A stretch of DNA of 45,248 nt, taken from NCBI RefSeq assembly GCF_002709775.1, contig NZ_PAQR01000004.1, forward strand, positions 1-45,248, given 5' to 3'. Position numbers and translations under genes: made by a program. The notes below the pieces were generated by a model, which had not been told where the DNA came from, did no database searches, and worked only from the letters and a program-made list of their open reading frames with translations. The DNA comes from Thalassospira sp. GTDB lineage: Bacteria; Pseudomonadota; Alphaproteobacteria; Rhodospirillales; Thalassospiraceae. Shown here one piece after another: positions 24,813 through 34,021 of the stretch (position 1 is the stretch's first letter; every line of letters begins with the position of its first letter).

Positions 24813-27800
24813 TCAGCAAAATGTCAAAATATGCTTGGGCAACTCCACCATCCACGGCCCGTTGGTCCAGAGGATGAAACACCTGACCTTCTTGCCCGGA
24901 TACATCTGCGCAAGGGCTGCGCGATAGATCGACATCTGCAGACGATAGGCGCGTGGCGTGTCCTCAACATCGCGTGGCGGCGGACGATTGGTTTTGTAAT
25001 CGACAATCATCACTTCATCATCACGCACCACAAGCCTGTCGATCTGGGCGGAAACCACGTCCCCGCCAACAATACCCACCAAGGGCACCTCGGCCCGCGA
25101 TCCCGGCGCAAAGACCGGTGCGAAATCCGAGTTATCGAAGATGCCCAGCGTTTCATTGGCGATTTCCACCTGCAAATCGGCATCAAGTGCATGGATTGGC
25201 TGGGCAAGGAAACGTTCCGCCGCCTTCTGGCGGGCCTGCACTGGCAGATCGGGCAACAGTTCCAGAAGCTTGTGGATCAGAAGGCCACGCTTAAAGCTTT
25301 GGCCCTGATCGCCGCCAAGCGGGGACTGAACCGCCGGTTCGTCTTCGAGCGGACGACTGGGGGCGAGTGGCTTGGGCGGGAAGGATTCTTCGGGGGCAAC
25401 AGCGCGGATCAACTGACGTTTCGTAGATTGTTTTGAATTCGAAACATCATCCGTGCGATCGGGCTTTGGCTCCTGACTTTGATCGGTTTCCCAGACCCAA
25501 CCTTCACCGTTCCAGCCCGATCCGGAATAGGTCGAAAGATCAATCTGTGCTGGTTTGGCGTAGCCTTCCATTGCCTGGCTACACAGATTGTACCAGCAAT
25601 GCCCCGGTGCCTTGCGCCGCCCCTGCCAGCCGCAAATGTAAAGCCGGTCTTCGGCCCGTGTCAGAGCCACATAAAGCAGGCGGTTATATTCCTGATCGCG
25701 TTTGAGCGCGATGTCATCGCGCAGGCGCGCTACAATGTCGGTTTCAAGCGCCACACGTGGCAACCAGAACATCAGGTTGCGATCTTCCTGCCAAAACAGG
25801 TTCGGGGCCTGAGTTGGCACCTGCATGGTATCGGGCAGGAAGACGATCGGGGCCTGAAGCCCCTTGGCACCATGAACGGTCATGATGCGAACTTCATCGC
25901 GACCGCTTTGTTCAAGGTCACGCTTGATTTCAGCATCGCCGGCCATCAGCCAGTGCAGGAAACCTTGAAGCGTCGGCGCATGGTCGGCTTCATACCCCAT
26001 GGCGAGGTTGAGGAATTCGTCAATCGGGTCATTGGCCTCGATCCCCAAACGGCCAACCAGACGGGCGCGGACACCGCGGGCTTCTTCGCCGCGACCGCCC
26101 AGAAGTTCGGCATAAAGTTCGAACGGGCGTTCGTAATCGCCCCGGCCCAGCCACTTGAACAAAAAGGCGTAGGCACGCGCAAATGGTGATCCATCTTCGA
26201 CCATGGCGGCCTTTTCACGCAAAGCATACCACAGGGTTCTGGGACGATTATGGGCAATTTCAAACAGCTGATCATCATCAAGGCCGATCAGCGGGCTTTT
26301 AAGCACCTCGGCCAGGGTCAGGTCATCTTCGGGCATCAGCAGGAACCGCCCGAACGCCACCAGATCCATCACCGCAAGCTGATCGGTGATCTGCATACGG
26401 TCGACCCCAGCGACCGGAACGTTGCGTTCCTTCAGCGCCTTGACGACCTCATCAACAAAGGCAGTCCGACGGCGCACAAGGATCATGAAGTCGCCCGCGC
26501 GGACCGGACGGCCGCGTGATGTCAGGGTTTCCTTTTCATCAATCGCATGGCGAATACGCCCGGCGATCACACGTGCCAAGCGAATTTCCGGATCTTCAAG
26601 GCGAACAATCCGGGTTGGTGGGGTCCAGGGATCTTCGGCTTCGCGTTCTTCGGGCTCAACCGCCGGCCAGAGTTCAATCCGGCCAGCCTGCCCGACGCGG
26701 AACGGGCTGTGGAGAACATCCGCCCCGTCATCGCCGACCCCCTGCTTGGCAACCGGACCGGCGAAGACACGGTCCACCGTGCCCAGCACCGCATCGGTGG
26801 AGCGGAACGAGATGTTCATCGGTACTTCGCGCCAGTCAGCGGCGATTTCACGCGCCCGATCACGGAAATATCGGCGCATTTCTGCGAACTTCTCCGGATC
26901 GGCGCGCTGGAAGCTATAGATCGATTGTTTGGCATCGCCGACGGCAAAGATGGTGCGTGGCTTATCGGCATGACGCCCGGCATCGATAAAGAATTCCTCG
27001 GCCAGAATACGCACCACTTCCCACTGTTCGGGGTTGGTATCCTGCGCCTCGTCAATCAGGACGTGGTCCAGGCCCTCGTCCAGCTTGAACAGCACCCAAC
27101 CGGCAATCCCGGCCTGACGTTGCAGAAGCTGCAAGCTGGTCAGGATCAGGTCATCGTAATCAAGGCGGGCATGCAGGGCCTTTTTGGTGGCATAGCGATC
27201 CAGCATCGCATTGCCGATGGTAATCAGGGCCGAAGTCGCACCGGCCATGGCGGCGGCCTTGCGCTTGCGGTCGACCTCGATCAGACGGGCACATTCCTGC
27301 TCAAGCGCGTCCGCACCCATCGGATGGTTTTCAGCCGCTCCCTTGGTAATCAGCTTGGCACGCGGTTCACCGGCCGTGGTGAAAAAGACGCTGCGATATT
27401 CATTGAACACCGCAAGGCGGTCCTCGACAGTTGTCTTTTCAAGGAATTGCGCCAATGCCGGAACGCGGGCGATATCGGTTTTTGTTCCGGCCTCAAGCGC
27501 TGCCAGCCCTCGCATCAAGCCATCGTGATCAAAGGCATCATCGGAAAGCGCCTTGGCCAGAATGGTTTCATCATCAAGCCCAACCGGCACGCCAAGTGCC
27601 TTATAGACCGCGTCGCGCATGCGATTGGCCCCGCCAAGATTGGAGAGCATGCGTTTAAGCCGGCCACGTTCACGGGCCAGTTCGCTCATGACTTCGCCAA
27701 AGGCGCCTTCGCGGACCTGGCTAGTGACGACCGACAAGGCATGGGCCAGATCTTCATCTCGGCCGGTGCGGGCGAATGCCAGAACCTCTTCCTGCACATC

Positions 27801-28277
27801 GGCCATAGTTTCAGCAGCTGTACGGTCATCCATGATTTCAAAATGCGGCGCCAGACCGGCTTCAAGCGGGAAGCGGCGCAGAAGCGACTGACAGAAGGCA
27901 TGAATGGTCTGGATTTTCATCCCGCCCGGCGCATCCAAAACACGCGCAAAAAGCTGGCGCGCACGAATGGTTTCATCGGCACTGGGCGCTGTGCCGGCAA
28001 GATTGGCAAGATCGGCCTGAAGATCGCGGTCTTCCATCGTGGCCCAGCGGCCCAAGCGTTCATTGACACGGTTGGCCATCTCGGCCGCGGCAGCCTTGGT
28101 AAAGGTCAGACACAGGATACGATGCGGTTCAGTGCCCGACAGCATCAGGCGCAACACGCGATCAGAGAGCACCTTGGTTTTGCCGGCACCTGCCGAGGCC
28201 GACACCCAGACCGATGCATTGGGATCAGACGCATTGCGTTGCAGGACGTTGGGATCGGTTCCGCGCATTTCGGTCAT
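24813..28277 (-). CDS. addA: Double-strand break repair helicase-nuclease AddA
   Basis: AddA is the UvrD-like helicase and nuclease subunit of AddAB, which processes broken DNA ends for RecA. The 1154-residue protein shows Walker A SASAGAGKT (26-34) in motif I, motif II VLIDEAQDTNPEQWEVV, motif III-type FAVGDAKQSIYSFQRADP, motif V VHGAKGLQAPIVFLPD, and a C-terminal PD-(D/E)xK nuclease with MIVDYKTNRPP, so helicase and nuclease are both intact. The start ATG overlaps the addB stop by four bases, which implies coupled translation of the two subunits. The length fits the alphaproteobacterial AddA family. Confidence 0.95.
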   Translation of the reverse strand: MTEMRGTDPNVLQRNASDPNASVWVSASAGAGKTKVLSDRVLRLMLSGTEPHRILCLTFTKAAAAEMANRVNERLGRWATMEDRDLQADLANLAGTAPSADETIRARQLFARVLDAPGGMKIQTIHAFCQSLLRRFPLEAGLAPHFEIMDDRTAAETMADVQEEVLAFARTGRDEDLAHALSVVTSQVREGAFGEVMSELARERGRLKRMLSNLGGANRMRDAVYKALGVPVGLDDETILAKALSDDAFDHDGLMRGLAALEAGTKTDIARVPALAQFLEKTTVEDRLAVFNEYRSVFFTTAGEPRAKLITKGAAENHPMGADALEQECARLIEVDRKRKAAAMAGATSALITIGNAMLDRYATKKALHARLDYDDLILTSLQLLQRQAGIAGWVLFKLDEGLDHVLIDEAQDTNPEQWEVVRILAEEFFIDAGRHADKPRTIFAVGDAKQSIYSFQRADPEKFAEMRRYFRDRAREIAADWREVPMNISFRSTDAVLGTVDRVFAGPVAKQGVGDDGADVLHSPFRVGQAGRIELWPAVEPEEREAEDPWTPPTRIVRLEDPEIRLARVIAGRIRHAIDEKETLTSRGRPVRAGDFMILVRRRTAFVDEVVKALKERNVPVAGVDRMQITDQLAVMDLVAFGRFLLMPEDDLTLAEVLKSPLIGLDDDQLFEIAHNRPRTLWYALREKAAMVEDGSPFARAYAFLFKWLGRGDYERPFELYAELLGGRGEEARGVRARLVGRLGIEANDPIDEFLNLAMGYEADHAPTLQGFLHWLMAGDAEIKRDLEQSGRDEVRIMTVHGAKGLQAPIVFLPDTMQVPTQAPNLFWQEDRNLMFWLPRVALETDIVARLRDDIALKRDQEYNRLLYVALTRAEDRLYICGWQGRRKAPGHCWYNLCSQAMEGYAKPAQIDLSTYSGSGWNGEGWVWETDQSQEPKPDRTDDVSNSKQSTKRQLIRAVAPEESFPPKPLAPSRPLEDEPAVQSPLGGDQGQSFKRGLLIHKLLELLPDLPVQARQKAAERFLAQPIHALDADLQVEIANETLGIFDNSDFAPVFAPGSRAEVPLVGIVGGDVVSAQIDRLVVRDDEVMIVDYKTNRPPPRDVEDTPRAYRLQMSIYRAALAQMYPGKKVRCFILWTNGPWMVELPKHILTFC

Positions 28278-31200
28278 GACGCGTCCCCTTCGCCATCATC
28301 CTGTTTTTCTTCGATGTTAGCGCTGTCATCAGCATCCTCGCTGCCCATCCATTCACGCAGACGGGCGAGATGGACATAATCGGAATATTTCGGCGCGTGA
28401 TCGGGGTGCGGCACACTGAGATAGGGTGTTTTGGGATCTGCAAAGGCCGCGGCAAGCCCGTTGACACCATCCACCGCCGCATGGGCAAGCTCGGCTGGCG
28501 TGGTTTTCATCCGGCCTGTGTTGATCTCAACGATCTCACCCGCCGGATCACCGCCCGAGAGTTTCCAGAACGCCATGCTGGCCGGGGGGCCTGCGGGCAC
28601 ATCGCCAAAGCCACCCATTTCGGCAATCGCGGCTTCAAGCGGCAATTGTGGGGCAAAGCCGTTGGCAACATCCCCCTGACTGGGCGGGGCGCCGGTTTTA
28701 TAGTCAATGATTGCAATGCCACCATCGCGCAACGCATCGATGCGGTCAGCCCGGGCATAGACCTGAAAACCGCTGCTGGTATCAAGGGTTCCGGCCTGCT
28801 CTGTATAGGATTTCCGCACCGCATCCCGCCGGGCGGCTTCGGTCTGGATGAACCATTTGGCGATGCGTTCGAACCGTGGCCACCAGAAGGCCCAAAGGCC
28901 CGGACGGGCGGCCAGCGGTTTGAACACTTCACGGCCAATAATCAGCAATTCCTGTTCCCCGTCGGGCGGCAAATGTTCGGGATGACGGGCGATGAATTGA
29001 TCAAGGGCCTCGTGGATCAGGTTGCCGTAATCGGCTGCACCGGGATCCTCATCGACACCATCAAGTTTGCGCAAGCCAAGGATATGACGGGCATAGATGG
29101 CATAAGGATCGCGCATCCATGTTTCGATCTGGGTGACCGACAGGCGATCCGGGCGGGCTGATACGGGTGGCTTGGGTGCCGGGCGCCCGATCTTGATACG
29201 CATATCAGGTGCGGGTTCATCAATCAGGTCGGCCAGCGCACGCCATTCGGCTGCATCGGGTTTTTCCATTGAAACGCCTGATTTCCGAAGAATGTTTTCA
29301 ATCCGTAACAACCAGCGCGACGGCACAGTCGGCGTACCTTCGATACGCAGGGCACGGGTCATCACCACATCGGGCGAACAAAACAGCTGCTGGAAATCAT
29401 GGGCCGATTGCCCGACCCGGTGTTCGGGCGCAGGCAAACCGAAATTACGGCGCATCGGGCGGCTCATCCACGGATCAGCGCCGGCTTCCGGCGGCCAGAC
29501 GCCTTCATTAAGACCACCCAGAATGGTCAGATCGGCTTGCTGCATCTGGGCTTCGACCGTCCCCCAGATAAACAGACGCGGATGTTTGCCATAGCGCGGA
29601 CGCACCGCCCGATCTGCCATAAGCGCATCCAGAAATGCGCCATACCGGTTGCCCGGCATCGAGGCAAAATCACCAAGTGCATTCAGCAATTCATGGACAA
29701 AATCCGCCAATGCCTCACCCGCTTCGCCGCGCCACAGGCGATCAGCCCCGGTTTGGGTGTCGCTGGCTGCCAGTGCCTCAGCCGCAGTGATGTGGCTGCG
29801 CAGCAGATGGACCGGCGCATGGGTTTTGTTGCCGGTCAGGTCATCAAGCGGATCAAGACAGGTTTTAAAACGGGCGACCAGATCGCTCAGCCGCGCATGA
29901 TCATCGCGGATGCGCTCAATCCGGCCGATGGCACTGTCTGACCCGGAATTACTCAGTCGAGCAACGGTATCCTCGCACCAGCCATCAAGGGCGGTTTGCA
30001 ACCCATCCAACCCGGGCCCGGGTCGGGCACCACGCAGAACTTCCTTTTCGAGCAAGCGGGTTAGAACGCGGAAGGTCTCGGGTGACAGCCCCGCCGCCGA
30101 GAGCGGATGTTTCAGCAATTCCAGAAGCGGAACCGGGGCGAATTCTTCCTGAACGGCACGTACGACCAAACGCAGATAGATCGCCGGTGCGGTGTCATGC
30201 AGCGGGATACCGGCCGAGTCATCAATTTCGACCTCCCACCGGCGAAGCTCGGTCGCCACACGCCGGGCAAGGCCACGATCCGGGGTAACCAGCGCACAGG
30301 TCTTTTCGGGATGTTCAAGCGCCTCGCGCATCATAAGGGCAATCGTGGTTGCCTCTTCGCGCGCGCCAGAGCAATCAACACGCAAAACGCCATCCATCAC
30401 ATCCGCGGCGAAGCCTGTGATATAGCGCCAGTGATGGGTGGTTTTGGCAGGTCTGAGCGCCTCGCGGGCAAGACGGCGACGTTCGATGGAGGCATCGCTT
30501 TCGGGGTCAAGGGCCGGCCAAGGCAGAACACTGTCGGCATGACGACCAATATGGCCGAGCGTCTTACCCAGAAGATGTTGTGGATGGGCGGCATCGTCAG
30601 AAATCGCCGCCCAGTCTTCGTGGCTCAGCCCCGCCATCAGACCGGGCAGAACCACGCGGCCCTGTGGCATGGCGAGAACTGCCTTCATCAAATCGCGCAA
30701 GGCCGGAAACGGGCCGGTGGAGCCAACGATCAGAACCGGCGTTTCGGGCGGGTTTACATCCCAAAGATCGATCTGTGCGGCAATCAGAGCATTACGCCGC
30801 ATCGCCCTGTCACTGACATCCTGCGAAGCCAGAATCCCCGGCCAGTGGATGGTGAGAATTTGCAGAAATTCGAGGGTGAGCTGCCAGTGTTCGGCGAATT
30901 CTTCGGGCACCAGTCCCTTGAGGTCGTCAAAGGCGCAGTTTTCGGTTTGCACCTGATCAAGAAAGCGCGCCAGTTCGCCAGCAAGACGGGCAGCCTGATC
31001 GGCAGTTGGTTTTTCACCGCGATGATCGGGACGGCCCATGATGAGCTGGGTCAGAAGCAACTTGCGCTGCAGATCGGGGATGGCGGGCGGCAGATCAAGA
31101 GCCGCCTGTTCGCCGCCCGCACCATAAATCGCCAATTCATCCTCATCTGCCTCGCCCAGCGGTCGAATGGTTGGAAGCAGGGTTACGGCACCTTGCGATT

Positions 31201-31435
31201 GCCGCAAGAAGGCATCGCGCATCACCTTGGCGGAACGCCGGTTAGGCACCATCAGGACATAGTCAGGCAGCGCATCTGGCTGATCAGCGGTCTCAGTGAT
31301 CAGCTGTTTGGCAATCAGATCGGCAAAGGCAACTCCGGGCGGGATGAAAAACAGGTTTGAGGGTGGCGTGACCTCGCCGGCGAAGGAGGCTTCGTCATAG
31401 TCGGGCGCGTCCATGTAATCAAACAGGTCGGCCAT
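28274..31435 (-). CDS. addB: Double-strand break repair protein AddB, alphaproteobacterial type
   Basis: AddB is the partner subunit of AddAB, with an inactive-helicase-like fold and a second nuclease. The 1053-residue protein has an N-terminal part with FIPPGVAFADLIAKQLI and VPNRRSAKVMRDAFL, and a C-terminal PD-(D/E)xK nuclease (about residues 790-960) with YGNLIHEALDQF and IAIIDYKTGAPPSQ. No cysteine follows the nuclease motif, so the four-cysteine iron-sulfur staple of Bacillus AddB is absent. I choose the ATG at 31435, which overlaps the preceding stop codon in TGATG and has GGGGGAG close by; a TTG one codon earlier is possible. It is co-translated with addA downstream. Confidence 0.94.
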   Translation of the reverse strand: MADLFDYMDAPDYDEASFAGEVTPPSNLFFIPPGVAFADLIAKQLITETADQPDALPDYVLMVPNRRSAKVMRDAFLRQSQGAVTLLPTIRPLGEADEDELAIYGAGGEQAALDLPPAIPDLQRKLLLTQLIMGRPDHRGEKPTADQAARLAGELARFLDQVQTENCAFDDLKGLVPEEFAEHWQLTLEFLQILTIHWPGILASQDVSDRAMRRNALIAAQIDLWDVNPPETPVLIVGSTGPFPALRDLMKAVLAMPQGRVVLPGLMAGLSHEDWAAISDDAAHPQHLLGKTLGHIGRHADSVLPWPALDPESDASIERRRLAREALRPAKTTHHWRYITGFAADVMDGVLRVDCSGAREEATTIALMMREALEHPEKTCALVTPDRGLARRVATELRRWEVEIDDSAGIPLHDTAPAIYLRLVVRAVQEEFAPVPLLELLKHPLSAAGLSPETFRVLTRLLEKEVLRGARPGPGLDGLQTALDGWCEDTVARLSNSGSDSAIGRIERIRDDHARLSDLVARFKTCLDPLDDLTGNKTHAPVHLLRSHITAAEALAASDTQTGADRLWRGEAGEALADFVHELLNALGDFASMPGNRYGAFLDALMADRAVRPRYGKHPRLFIWGTVEAQMQQADLTILGGLNEGVWPPEAGADPWMSRPMRRNFGLPAPEHRVGQSAHDFQQLFCSPDVVMTRALRIEGTPTVPSRWLLRIENILRKSGVSMEKPDAAEWRALADLIDEPAPDMRIKIGRPAPKPPVSARPDRLSVTQIETWMRDPYAIYARHILGLRKLDGVDEDPGAADYGNLIHEALDQFIARHPEHLPPDGEQELLIIGREVFKPLAARPGLWAFWWPRFERIAKWFIQTEAARRDAVRKSYTEQAGTLDTSSGFQVYARADRIDALRDGGIAIIDYKTGAPPSQGDVANGFAPQLPLEAAIAEMGGFGDVPAGPPASMAFWKLSGGDPAGEIVEINTGRMKTTPAELAHAAVDGVNGLAAAFADPKTPYLSVPHPDHAPKYSDYVHLARLREWMGSEDADDSANIEEKQDDGEGDAS

Positions 31436-33318
31436 CAAACTCCCCCGGATGCAGCTTTCTTGGCGCGCTCAGTCTCAAGCGCCTTGGCGATGACAGGCTC
31501 GGAATCCTTAAGCGCCTCTGGCGTACCGATATGGAAATATCCACCATCATGCACCAGACCATAACCCCGACCAGCCGCAAGCGCCTTGTCATAAACGACA
31601 TTGAGCGACCAGGCGCCATCGGGTGTGCTTTCAAACAGGTGCGGTGCCAATACCTGCACACCGGTAAAGAAATAAGGGGCTGACGGCGCATCACCGCGCC
31701 GTTTGAGCCGCCCATCCACCTGCCAGAAGAAATCGCCTGCCCCGTCATAACCATAGCCATCTGCAACCGGATAAAGAGCCAGAAGCGCGTCCATATGTTC
31801 CGGGTCAAAGGCATTGATCAGGCGATCAAACAGTGGCTCGGAACCCTCGGTCCAGAAGACATCGGCATTGGCAACCAAGACCGCATCGTCATTAAGCTTC
31901 GAGAGCGCATTTTTAACCCCGCCGCCGGTTTCAAGTAGATCCACCTCGGGCGAGGTGACAATGGCGGGCGCGGTTCTGTCGGCAACATGATCAATGATCT
32001 GCTGACCAAGATAGTGCGAATTAACCACGGCCTGCGTGACACCGGAATTTGCCAGTTTATCAAGCACGTGATCGAGCATCGGCTTGCCCGCGACCGATAT
32101 CAGCGGCTTTGGCATTGTATCGGTGATCGGGCGCATGCGCTTGCCAAGGCCCGCCGCCAGAACCATGGCCTGTGCCTTTGTTTCTGGTGCGCTCATGAGT
32201 TTGCCTCTTTGCCGGATGGGGTTTGGTTTTTCACAAGTGCCGGGGGCGGTGCGCGCATCGGTCGGGATATGGGCATCCACCCAATCCTGAAGGGCTGGCA
32301 AGTGATCAGAAGCCCCACGCAGGATCATGTCCCAACAACGCGGGATAAAGTCGAAATAGCGGGTTTTGCCAGCCTTGATCGCAAGCCAGCCAAACCGGCC
32401 AAGGATGCGGAAATTGCGCACCATCGATGTCGCGATATAAGCCGTTTCGAAATCAGAACGATCAACATCCGGGAACGCGGCGAGATAGTATTCCTTCATT
32501 CGCGTTTCAAGATCCGGGCCGATATCATAGCGCACATCGCGCAGGAGCGAAGCCAGATCATAGGGCCTTGGCGCAATGGCGGCGTCCTGAAAATCAATGA
32601 TGCCGCAATCATCGCCGCCCTCGCCATTTTCGACCAGCATCAGGTTATCAACATGATAATCGCGGTGAATGATCACTTCCCCCACCTGCCAGCAGAGCGG
32701 CAAGACGGTTTCAAGAAGCTGATCAAAAGCGGTACTTGCCGCCTCGCGCTTGGCCGCATCCGGGATGATCAATGGCAGATAATCGGTCTTGAAGCTTGCC
32801 AGCATCCGGCGCAGGTTTTCCGGGCCATAGCGCACCAGACGGCAATCATTCATCCCGCCCGCGTCGCAGAAGCGATGCAGGGTGATCAGTTGTACGACGG
32901 CACGCAGATAAAGCGCATCCTCAGTTGTGCTATCAAGCATCGCGCTTCCTTGAAGCGCCTCGGCAAAGGTGATGTCACCGAAATCCTCGATCAGGACCAG
33001 CCCGCGCTTTTCATCCGCCGCGTAGATTTCCGGCACCCGCCAACCGGCCTTTTGAAACAGGCTGGTGGTTTGCAAAACCGGGCTTACCGAGGCCGGGCGT
33101 TCGGGACTGTCATGAATACCATGCGGATCGACATGAATGGCCGAGGGCGGAAAATCCATCAGAAGCGCGGTGTCATGACGCCGTTCAAGGCGGAAATATT
33201 TCCGGGCCGAGGCATCATCAACCAACGGCATGACCTGCGCGGTCTGCCAGCCACACGTGACCAGAAAATCATGGCGTTCGGCGTTGCGGCGTTCCTGATC
33301 GGGGCTTGCGCGGTTCAT
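31435..33318 (-). CDS. amgK-murU: Fused MurNAc/GlcNAc anomeric kinase (AmgK) and MurNAc-1-P uridylyltransferase (MurU)
   Basis: AmgK and MurU recycle peptidoglycan sugars: AmgK phosphorylates MurNAc at C1 and MurU makes UDP-MurNAc, bypassing de novo synthesis. The two are usually separate genes; here one 627-residue frame carries both. Residues 1 to about 355 are an aminoglycoside-phosphotransferase-like kinase with VIIHRDYHVDNLML (catalytic Asp and Asn, near 215-228) and GIIDFQDA (metal-binding Asp, near 240). A linker of roughly 25 residues follows. Residues 375-627 are a nucleotidyltransferase with LAAGLGKRMRPITDTMPKPL and the metal-site VANADVFW. At residue 375 there is an ATG (32196) with AAAGAGG seven bases ahead, an excellent internal start, so free MurU may also be made. 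The gene overlaps tsaE and addB. Activity on MurNAc is inferred from homology and pairing. Confidence 0.88.
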   Translation of the reverse strand: MNRASPDQERRNAERHDFLVTCGWQTAQVMPLVDDASARKYFRLERRHDTALLMDFPPSAIHVDPHGIHDSPERPASVSPVLQTTSLFQKAGWRVPEIYAADEKRGLVLIEDFGDITFAEALQGSAMLDSTTEDALYLRAVVQLITLHRFCDAGGMNDCRLVRYGPENLRRMLASFKTDYLPLIIPDAAKREAASTAFDQLLETVLPLCWQVGEVIIHRDYHVDNLMLVENGEGGDDCGIIDFQDAAIAPRPYDLASLLRDVRYDIGPDLETRMKEYYLAAFPDVDRSDFETAYIATSMVRNFRILGRFGWLAIKAGKTRYFDFIPRCWDMILRGASDHLPALQDWVDAHIPTDARTAPGTCEKPNPIRQRGKLMSAPETKAQAMVLAAGLGKRMRPITDTMPKPLISVAGKPMLDHVLDKLANSGVTQAVVNSHYLGQQIIDHVADRTAPAIVTSPEVDLLETGGGVKNALSKLNDDAVLVANADVFWTEGSEPLFDRLINAFDPEHMDALLALYPVADGYGYDGAGDFFWQVDGRLKRRGDAPSAPYFFTGVQVLAPHLFESTPDGAWSLNVVYDKALAAGRGYGLVHDGGYFHIGTPEALKDSEPVIAKALETERAKKAASGGV

Positions 33319-33791
33319 GACGGGCTTACCACCAGATCATTGATCCGCGCGGTCCAATCCTCACCATGCGGTTCAAGGTTAAACACACGCCCATCGGGGG
33401 TCGATCCGGGTTCGATATGAATATCAAGTCGGTTTTCCGGAGTAAGATATTCCAACCGATCCGGCCATTCGATCAGACTGATGGCATCGGAAAAGGCATC
33501 CTCGATATCCAATTCATGGACTTCTTCGGGATCGGACAAACGATAGAGGTCAAAATGCCAGACCGGCACACGATCAAGCTCATAGATCTGCACAAGTGTG
33601 AAAGTCGGACTGGGGACTTCTTCATGCGGGTTATCGGCCACGGCCCGGATGAAGGCCCGGCAAAAGGCACTTTTGCCCATGCCCAATGTGCCATGCATCA
33701 AGATCACATCGCCTGCCCTGGCAACAGCGGCAAGCTTGGCGGCAAGGGCTTCGGTCCCGTTCTGATCGCTGACAGTGACTGTCCTGGTCAT
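33315..33791 (-). CDS. tsaE: tRNA threonylcarbamoyladenosine biosynthesis ATPase TsaE
   Basis: TsaE is the ATPase that helps TsaB-TsaD make the t6A37 modification of ANN-decoding tRNAs. The 158-residue protein has Walker A GTLGMGKS (34-41), the family motif VPSPTFTLVQIYE, HFDLYRLSDPEEVHELDIEDAF, and the WPDRLE segment. In most members the loop is G-D-L-G-A-G-K; here Thr replaces Asp and Met replaces Ala, while the lysine and serine needed for nucleotide binding remain. Its stop overlaps the start of the AmgK-MurU gene by four bases. It is the first gene of the minus-strand block running to addA; the promoter must lie in the gap to the divergent ferredoxin reductase gene. Confidence 0.93.
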   Translation of the reverse strand: MTRTVTVSDQNGTEALAAKLAAVARAGDVILMHGTLGMGKSAFCRAFIRAVADNPHEEVPSPTFTLVQIYELDRVPVWHFDLYRLSDPEEVHELDIEDAFSDAISLIEWPDRLEYLTPENRLDIHIEPGSTPDGRVFNLEPHGEDWTARINDLVVSPS

Positions 33792-33912
33792 GATGTCCGT
33801 CTTTTGAATGGCTCTTGCACTCTGTTTTAGGGGGTTGATGCGGCCTTTCGCAATGAGTTTTGACCCATGTGCTGCAATTCACGACGCAAAGCCGGAAAAA
33901 GGCCGGTTTACA

Positions 33913-33941
33913 TTGCGATATCGTGCCCCAGATGCTATCTG
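33913..33941 (+). promoter_or_regulatory. Candidate promoter of the ferredoxin reductase gene
   Basis: TTGCGA and TATCTG are 17 bases apart, with a start expected near 33948 and a leader of about 75 bases. Confidence 0.45.
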
Positions 33942-33990
33942 GCTGCATAAGAAATCCCGCACACCGCCGGGCTTGGGGTCAGCACCCTAC

Positions 33991-34010
33991 CCAAATTCGA
34001 TTTTATTTGG
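33991..34010. promoter_or_regulatory. Dyad just upstream of the ferredoxin reductase start
   Basis: CCAAAT and ATTTGG flank an 8-base centre. The core AAATTCGATTTTATTT matches the dyad upstream of cnoX at 14 of 16 positions. It ends 11 bases before the ATG, so as RNA it would sit next to the ribosome binding site, and as DNA a bound protein could block transcription. Confidence 0.4.
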
Positions 34011-34021
34011 ATGGAAGAAGT

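Noticed and set aside
26547..28379. 610-codon open frame antisense to addA
   Set aside because: It shows no family features, and addA on the opposite strand is intact and coupled to addB.
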